Source: Calditerrivibrio sp. (GTDB taxonomy: Bacteria > Chrysiogenota > Deferribacteres > Deferribacterales > Calditerrivibrionaceae). From it: 64,000 nucleotides of DNA. Positions 58,607 through 64,000 of this stretch are shown here, in pieces. Positions within the stretch are counted from its first letter, which is position 1; each line of letters begins with the position of its first letter. The notes beneath the pieces were generated by a model. The model had not been told where the DNA came from. It saw nothing but the letters and a program-made list of their open reading frames with translations, and searched no databases. The DNA lies in the NCBI GenBank assembly GCA_026415135.1, contig JAOAHS010000037.1, positions 62,001 to 126,000 of the forward strand. Reading direction: 5' to 3'. A program made the translations under genes and the position numbers.

Positions 58607-59452
58607 ATGGGTCTTAGGGCTTTTTTACTTGAGAAGATTCATAAGGTTACAGAAGGGAAGAAAAAAGATATTCAGAAGGATATTTGGGTTAAGTGCGACA
58701 AATGTGGTGAAGTAAGCTATAAAGATGATGTTGCTAAAAACTTCCATGCTTGTCCCGCTTGTGGTTATCATTTTAAAGTTTCTGCTATAGAAAAGATAAA
58801 TATGATCATCGATGCAGGATCATTTGTGGAGATAGATACTAATCTTAAGTCACTGGACCCTCTGCAGTTTAAAGATACTAAAAAATATACAGATAGAATA
58901 AAGGAAACAATGAAAAAAACCAATATAAATGAAGCGTTTATCTCTGGTTATGGTACTGTTTACAAAAAACCTGTGCATATTGGTGCCTTTGAATTTTCCT
59001 TTTTGGGTGGTAGTATGGGTAGTGTGGTGGGTGAAAAAATAACAAGGCTTATTGAATCTGCCATTGCTAATAGAAATCATGTAATAACCATCAGTTGTTC
59101 TGGTGGGGCTAGGATGCAAGAGAGTATTTTATCGTTGATGCAGATGGCAAAGACCTCTGCTGCTTTGAAGAAACTTGCAAATAACGGGCTTGCACACATA
59201 TCAATATTGACAGATCCTACCACTGGAGGAGTTACAGCAAGTTTTGCCATGTTAGGTGATATCCATATTGCCGAACCTGGTGCTTTGATAGGTTTTGCAG
59301 GGCCCAGAGTAATTGAGCAGACAATAAGGCAAAAGTTGCCTGAAGGGTTTCAGACCTCTGAGTTTCTTCTACAGCATGGTATGGTGGATATGGTGTTAGC
59401 AAGAAAAGAATGGAAGGATACCATATATAAGCTTTTGGAGTTTTTTGGCTAA
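58607..59452 (+). CDS. accD: Acetyl-CoA carboxylase carboxyltransferase beta subunit
   Basis: 281 residues. The N-terminal zinc finger CDKCGEV...CPACGYH (near residue 28) is followed by the crotonase-like carboxyltransferase domain with [18 protein letters not shown] and [15 protein letters not shown]. It makes malonyl-CoA with AccA. I start at ATG 58607, with GGAGG seven bases upstream. Confidence 0.96.
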   Translation: MGLRAFLLEKIHKVTEGKKKDIQKDIWVKCDKCGEVSYKDDVAKNFHACPACGYHFKVSAIEKINMIIDAGSFVEIDTNLKSLDPLQFKDTKKYTDRIKETMKKTNINEAFISGYGTVYKKPVHIGAFEFSFLGGSMGSVVGEKITRLIESAIANRNHVITISCSGGARMQESILSLMQMAKTSAALKKLANNGLAHISILTDPTTGGVTASFAMLGDIHIAEPGALIGFAGPRVIEQTIRQKLPEGFQTSEFLLQHGMVDMVLARKEWKDTIYKLLEFFG

Positions 59453-59461
59453 AAGCATTAC

Positions 59462-60598
59462 ATGACTCTGAACGATTACTTTTTTGATTTCTTTTTTCAG
59501 GATAATAGAGAATTTGTTACCATAGATTTTGGGCTGGATAGGATTTCTAAGGCGGTATCTGACATAGGTATCGATTTTAATACCCTTGGAAGAGTCATCC
59601 ATGTAGCTGGTACTAATGGTAAGGGGAGTACATCCTATTTCATAGCCCAATTTTTGCATAATCTGGGTTATAAAACTGCCCTTTTTACATCTCCCCATAT
59701 CGAGGTTATCACCGAAAGATTTAAGCTTCAGCTAAAGGATATATCTGATGATTGTTTTAGGCAATACTTTGAAAGCCTGAAGGCTATTATTGTAGAGAAC
59801 AAACTCACGTTTTTTGAAGCTTTGACACTTATTGCTTACAAAATGTTCAGTGATTTTAAGCCAGATGTTACTATATTAGAGACTGGAATGGGTGGAAGAC
59901 TTGATGCTACAAATGTTGTAGATGAAAAGATCCCTGTTATCACTACTATATCTCAGGATCATATAAATTTTCTGGGCAAAGACATTTACGGTATCGTTGA
60001 CGAGAAGATTGCTATTGTAAAGGGTAATCCAGTATTTTTTGTGGGTAAAAATAAGCAGTTTATAATCGATTATATATTAAAGAAGATGTATGACAAAAAG
60101 ATATATATTATTCAGGATAGACCAAAGGTGGATTTTTATGTAGACCCCTATTGTTATAATTACAGTTTGGCTAAAAGTGTTGTTGAATATTTGTTGGGTG
60201 TTGAGATTGAAGATCAAAGACTTGCTCTTCCACCATGTAGGCTTGAAAGGGTAGGTAGGTTTATTCTTGATGGTTCCCACAATCCAAATGGTCTTTTATC
60301 AACTTTAAAAGTTTTGGATGTAGATACAGCTATCTTTTCTTGCACAAGGGATAGACCTGTTTATAAAATGATAGAGATCTTAAAAAAACGGGTAAAGCAT
60401 ATTATACTCACCGAGATTCCGGGTAATGATAGAAGTATTGATGTGGAAGGTATCAAGGGGGATAATTTGTTTAGAATAAAAGACCCTTTGGATGCTATTT
60501 ATAAATCGATTTACATTTCTTCCAAATCTGATATACTCATCACAGGGTCTTTATATCTGTGTGGTTTTTTGAGAAAAATAGTGGCGGATGTTAGGTGA
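59462..60598 (+). CDS. folC: Folylpolyglutamate / dihydrofolate synthase FolC
   Basis: 378 residues, shorter than the usual 420-430. The P-loop is VAGTNGKGSTSYFIAQF, and LETGMGGRLDATNVV and ISQDHINFLG follow, as in the Mur-ligase fold. The C-terminal domain starts at LPPCRLERVGRFILDGSHNP and is compact, ending in ITGSLYLCGFLRKI. It adds glutamate to folates. Coupled to accD (9-base gap) and lptD (4-base overlap), a common arrangement for accD-folC. Confidence 0.93.
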   Translation: MTLNDYFFDFFFQDNREFVTIDFGLDRISKAVSDIGIDFNTLGRVIHVAGTNGKGSTSYFIAQFLHNLGYKTALFTSPHIEVITERFKLQLKDISDDCFRQYFESLKAIIVENKLTFFEALTLIAYKMFSDFKPDVTILETGMGGRLDATNVVDEKIPVITTISQDHINFLGKDIYGIVDEKIAIVKGNPVFFVGKNKQFIIDYILKKMYDKKIYIIQDRPKVDFYVDPYCYNYSLAKSVVEYLLGVEIEDQRLALPPCRLERVGRFILDGSHNPNGLLSTLKVLDVDTAIFSCTRDRPVYKMIEILKKRVKHIILTEIPGNDRSIDVEGIKGDNLFRIKDPLDAIYKSIYISSKSDILITGSLYLCGFLRKIVADVR

Positions 60599-62724
60599 TT
60601 AGAGTTTTTTATGTATTGTTGTTACTGTTATTGTTGTCTTTTGATGTTTTGGCCGAAAAGGTCACTATCGAGGCAGATAGCCTAAGTACAAAAGATAATT
60701 TGACTACTGCAACCGGTTCTGTATTGATTATATATAACGATATGGTTGTGTCCTCTGATAAAGCTATGCTGGATAGAACAACAAACCTTGTAGAGCTCGA
60801 GGGCAATGTGGTTTTTAAGGACAAGGATAATATCATTAGAGCTGAATACGCTAAGATCTACTTAGATAATAAAACAGGTTTTTTTAGGAAGGGGAAAGGG
60901 TTTTATGCCCCATGGAGCTATTTTGCTGCGGATAGATTGGAGAAACTGGAGGGTAATAGTTTTTTGTTGGATAATGCTTCTTTAACCACCTGTTCGGGTG
61001 ATAACCCAGACTGGTCTTTTTCTGCCAACAATGCAAGAATAGATGTTGGTCAGTATTTCAAGGCAAAACATTCTTTCGCAAATATAAAGGATGTTCCTGT
61101 TTTGTATTTTCCATACTTTGTTTGGCCTATAAAGAAAGAGAGACAAAGTGGGTTTCTGGTTCCTCAGTTTGGATTTAGTAGTAGTAAGGGTTTTTTTATT
61201 ACACCTAAATACTTTTGGGCTATAGATGTGGACAAAGATATGACCACTGGGTTAAACGTCTTTTCAAACAATGGTCTCATGGTTTTAAACGAATTTCGTT
61301 ATGCTGTTAGTAAGAAGGAGAGGATACATATTATTGGTGAGTTTATTGATGATAAAGACTCTGATGCTGACAAGGAATCCAGGTGGAGATTGTATGGAGT
61401 GGGTAACAAGTTTATTGCGGATAATTTAGAGTTCAGATTTAACGTGAACTATGCCTCAGATTTTAGGTACAAAAGGGATTTTAAAGATTACAATATGGTG
61501 GATAAACTTCCGGGTATGGACCCCAACAAAAATGAATATATCGCAGAATTTAGGTTAAATTATTACAATAAGTATGGTGATCTAACTATTCGTTATAAGG
61601 ATAGTATGCAGTTTTATGACAATGTAAACAGTTATACTAAAGATAATCTCTATCAAAAGCCAAATATACAACTTGAAAAGCACTCCTTAGGGGCAAGTTA
61701 TTTAAAGTTTGACTACCTTATAGACTATAATTTTGTGGAAAAGAGATCGCTTACCTACTACAATGAAAATAATGAAGTGGTTTCGGTTTATAACTATGAA
61801 AGGCTCAATAGCAGGATTAAGCTTTATAAACCTTTTGATCTCAAGATTGCTACTTTCACCCCTTTTTATACCCAGTACGCCACCTATTGGTATAATTTTA
61901 GTAAGGGATTATCACCCTTTGAAGAGAAAGAAAGTAGTTTTGCAAGCCTAAAAACTGATGAAGACGCCGCAGCAAGGTATATCTATACATTGGGATATTC
62001 TATAAATTTAAATGAAATATATAAAAATTATGACAATTTTAGACATTCGTTTTACAACACGCTGGAATATTTTCAAACACCAGAGATAAATCAAAGTGTA
62101 TTACCCAACAGTATAGAATATGATAGAATCGAAAGACAAAACCTTTATAGATATACTATGACCAATTATATTAAGAGTGTTAACTATATATTAAAATTAG
62201 AGTTTGTTCAAGGATATAATCAATCGTTGGTGGAGAATAAATGGACACCGCTACAGTCAAAGTTAAGCTTTAATTATCTAAAAACACTTTTCTTTGATTT
62301 TGAAAAAAGGTATAACTATTATACAGGTCAGATTGAATATTATAAAAACTCAATAACCTTATCCCACCTTAATTTATATCTTACCTACACCCAATCCTTT
62401 GATAAAAATATAGTAAATGGTGATAATGCAAATGCTGGCCTCAAAATAGGCGGGAGGTTTGATAAATTTGATTTGGAATTTTACAAAAAAGTTGGTAAAA
62501 TCGATAATAGATTTAGGTTAAATCCAGCTACGCTTGATAACAGAGAGTTTTATAGTAAGCTGTTATACAAGTCTGAGTGCTGGAGTTTAGGTCTTTTATA
62601 CAAAGAGGATTCATACATGGATCTAACAAAAACCGGTTCTGATAAAAAAAGAGAGCGTGTAGTTTTTGTTCTAATAGAGTTAAAAGGTATTGGAGCCACC
62701 CAACGGGAGATATACAGAAATTAA
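60595..62724 (+). CDS. lptD: LPS-assembly protein LptD
   Basis: 709 residues. A signal peptide ending near VLA precedes an OstA/LptA-like jellyroll with EADSLSTKDNLTTATGSVLI, then the large outer-membrane beta-barrel (from about residue 190, PYFVWPIKKERQSGFLVPQF). It inserts LPS into the outer leaflet with LptE. The chain has just two cysteines, Cys133 and Cys662, which fits one disulfide. The start is GTG, overlapping folC by 4 bases. Lipid A genes in this window confirm an LPS-bearing cell. Confidence 0.93.
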   Translation: MIRVFYVLLLLLLLSFDVLAEKVTIEADSLSTKDNLTTATGSVLIIYNDMVVSSDKAMLDRTTNLVELEGNVVFKDKDNIIRAEYAKIYLDNKTGFFRKGKGFYAPWSYFAADRLEKLEGNSFLLDNASLTTCSGDNPDWSFSANNARIDVGQYFKAKHSFANIKDVPVLYFPYFVWPIKKERQSGFLVPQFGFSSSKGFFITPKYFWAIDVDKDMTTGLNVFSNNGLMVLNEFRYAVSKKERIHIIGEFIDDKDSDADKESRWRLYGVGNKFIADNLEFRFNVNYASDFRYKRDFKDYNMVDKLPGMDPNKNEYIAEFRLNYYNKYGDLTIRYKDSMQFYDNVNSYTKDNLYQKPNIQLEKHSLGASYLKFDYLIDYNFVEKRSLTYYNENNEVVSVYNYERLNSRIKLYKPFDLKIATFTPFYTQYATYWYNFSKGLSPFEEKESSFASLKTDEDAAARYIYTLGYSINLNEIYKNYDNFRHSFYNTLEYFQTPEINQSVLPNSIEYDRIERQNLYRYTMTNYIKSVNYILKLEFVQGYNQSLVENKWTPLQSKLSFNYLKTLFFDFEKRYNYYTGQIEYYKNSITLSHLNLYLTYTQSFDKNIVNGDNANAGLKIGGRFDKFDLEFYKKVGKIDNRFRLNPATLDNREFYSKLLYKSECWSLGLLYKEDSYMDLTKTGSDKKRERVVFVLIELKGIGATQREIYRN

Positions 62725-63731
62725 TGGGAAGAAATATTTTGATCACAGGTACTCTTGGTTTTTTGGGATTCAATTTGGCAAGATTACTTGCCGAAAACTT
62801 CCCCATGTATAATGTTGTAGGTATTGATAACGAAAAAGACCAAAAATATATTAATCATAAGGAGATTTTAGAGAATTTGCCAAATTTTTGGTATATTAAA
62901 GGGGATGTCTTAAACAAAAAGTTGATTAGAGAGATCTTTTTGTTAAATCATACTGCCTTGAGTAATTTGTCAGAAATACATGGGATTGATATAGTCTATA
63001 CAACTGCCTTTGAATCTTTGCTCCATGATATCTCTACAGATGGTCTTGAGTATTACCAAAACAATCTTTTAGGACCTTTGAATATAGCTATTGAATACAT
63101 ATTAGCTAAAAATGAACATAAGCGGTTTGTCTATACCAGTTCCTGTTATGTGTACGGTTTTTCTGATGATGATAAACCTTTTGATGAGTCTTATCCCACA
63201 AAACCATTAAGTAAAAATGCTTCCATAAAACTATCTGTAGAGCAGCTTTTAAGATCTATACATATGAACTTTGGACTACCTATAACCATTTTGAGGATAC
63301 CATCTCTCTATGGTTATGGACTAAAAGGGGATCATCTCCTTATGAATATCATAAATGCAGTCTTAAATGATGAGCAGATAAGTGTAGATTTTTCAGACAA
63401 GACTTGTGTGAATGCTATTCTTTTTGAAGATCTGTTAGTGGGATATGAGAGGTTGATCAGTTTTAATTCAAAAGGGTACGATATCTTCAATATGGGTGGG
63501 GTAAATATTATGTTGAGGGATTTTTACATGCAGGTAAAAGAAGTTTTCTATAAACTTACAGGTGAAAGGCGAAGAGATGATTTGGTTATATTTAAAAATA
63601 AGATAGATAAAAACTGTTGTATTTCATCAGATTATGCATATAAAGTATTGGGGTGGAAGAATTGGACAGAAGTATACTGGGGTTTGGAAAAAACGTTAAA
63701 GGCAATGTTAGATGATAAGAAGACTTCTTAG
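62724..63731 (+). CDS. NAD-dependent epimerase/dehydratase-like SDR protein lacking the active-site Tyr
   Basis: 335 residues. The N-terminal NAD motif is LITGTLGFLGFNLARLLAE; YTSSCYVYGF retains the Ser of the extended SDR family. The position of the catalytic Tyr in YxxxK reads Asn165 (NASIK), with Lys169 kept. The family makes sugar nucleotide changes, so a role in cell-surface sugar synthesis is plausible. The start ATG shares one base with the lptD stop. Its stop overlaps the next gene by 20 bases. Confidence 0.82.
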   Translation: MGRNILITGTLGFLGFNLARLLAENFPMYNVVGIDNEKDQKYINHKEILENLPNFWYIKGDVLNKKLIREIFLLNHTALSNLSEIHGIDIVYTTAFESLLHDISTDGLEYYQNNLLGPLNIAIEYILAKNEHKRFVYTSSCYVYGFSDDDKPFDESYPTKPLSKNASIKLSVEQLLRSIHMNFGLPITILRIPSLYGYGLKGDHLLMNIINAVLNDEQISVDFSDKTCVNAILFEDLLVGYERLISFNSKGYDIFNMGGVNIMLRDFYMQVKEVFYKLTGERRRDDLVIFKNKIDKNCCISSDYAYKVLGWKNWTEVYWGLEKTLKAMLDDKKTS

Positions 63732-64000
63732 TGTTCTAATTATTTTTTTATTATATACGATCTCTTATGCTGCTGTGTCCACAGGTACCGGCACATCTTC
63801 GATGGATGGTGGCATAAAAGCTGCAGATAAGCGTGCTCTTAACAATGCCCTTATAAATGCCATTGCAAATTATTATTCAGAGAAAAATCCTGATCTTGCC
63901 GAAAGTATAACTGCCGAACATATCAAGCTTATTAAAAACTATCGCATTATAGAGCGAGGAGTAAAACAATATACCGTTTATTATACTGTGGAAGCTGAAT
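63712..64000 (+). CDS. Exported protein of unknown function (partial, runs off right edge)
   Basis: About 96 residues are visible. A signal peptide (charged IRR, then LLSVLIIFLLYTISYA with a likely AxA-type site) is followed by a Gly/Ser-rich start and an Ala-rich helix, ADKRALNNALINAIANYY. This resembles the N-terminal domain of FlgT-like and other secreted proteins (the LPP20/FlgT_N type), but the resemblance is weak. It overlaps the SDR gene by 20 bases and continues the same transcript. Confidence 0.55.
   Translation, partial: MIRRLLSVLIIFLLYTISYAAVSTGTGTSSMDGGIKAADKRALNNALINAIANYYSEKNPDLAESITAEHIKLIKNYRIIERGVKQYTVYYTVEAE

Overview
The window is about 64 kb of a low-GC, AT-rich bacterial chromosome with very tight gene packing: most neighbours overlap or sit under 15 bases apart. 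A diderm cell is indicated by lipid A genes (lpxA, lpxD, lpxI), bamA, a Skp/OmpH chaperone and lptD. A flagellar basal-body operon and a 14-subunit complex I indicate a motile respiring cell. The NuoF fused to a ferredoxin domain, ThyX instead of ThyA, FliJ followed by MotE, and the overall protein flavour suggest Deferribacterota (a Calditerrivibrio/Deferribacter relative). This taxonomic placement is inference; no rRNA gene is present to test it.

Layout. (1) 1-1000: the 5' part of pheS runs off the left edge on the minus strand, with a bidirectional terminator behind it. (2) 1007-16564, minus strand: one long operon nuoABCDEFG-TPR-HIJKLMN plus a ferritin-like gene, read from a good sigma-70-type promoter at 16536-16564. 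(3) 16667-33811, minus strand: a long housekeeping and envelope cluster read from a promoter in front of rpmE. Its order is rpmE, thyX, DUF1385, prfA, prmC, murA, hisG, bamA, skp, lpxD, fabZ, lpxA, Gfo/Idh oxidoreductase, lpxI, cheX, prepilin peptidase, tyrS, DUF1015, rluD. (4) 33897-34611: the broken remains of an AAA-ATPase/PD-(D/E)XK gene. (5) 34648-38426, minus strand: mgtA-mgtC with a terminator behind and a 330-base structured leader in front. (6) 38623-41272, plus strand: a PEP-utilising-enzyme-like protein without an ATP-grasp domain, overlapping an ADP-ribosylglycohydrolase gene. (7) 41269-45604, minus strand: sua5/tsaC-tatB-tatC-moaA-larA. (8) 45643-57748, plus strand: flgBC-fliEFGHIJ-motE, then a methyltransferase, a U32 peptidase-family tRNA-modification gene, ligA, a PEP synthase regulatory protein and a DedA protein. 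(9) 57728-58462, minus strand: a TSUP (TauE/SafE) permease. (10) 58539-64000, plus strand: accD-folC-lptD-SDR and the start of an exported protein that runs off the right edge.

The genes work as a respiratory module, an outer-membrane building module (lipid A acylation, BamA, Skp, LptD), a translation/cell-wall housekeeping module, Mg2+ uptake, Tat export and flagellar assembly. The most unusual stretch is the mgtA leader. There a 9-base direct repeat exactly 100 bases apart brackets one complementary segment, so two mutually exclusive RNA folds are possible, and the same segment encodes a 34-residue ORF with its own ribosome binding site. The second is the swivelling-domain protein paired with an ADP-ribosylglycohydrolase.
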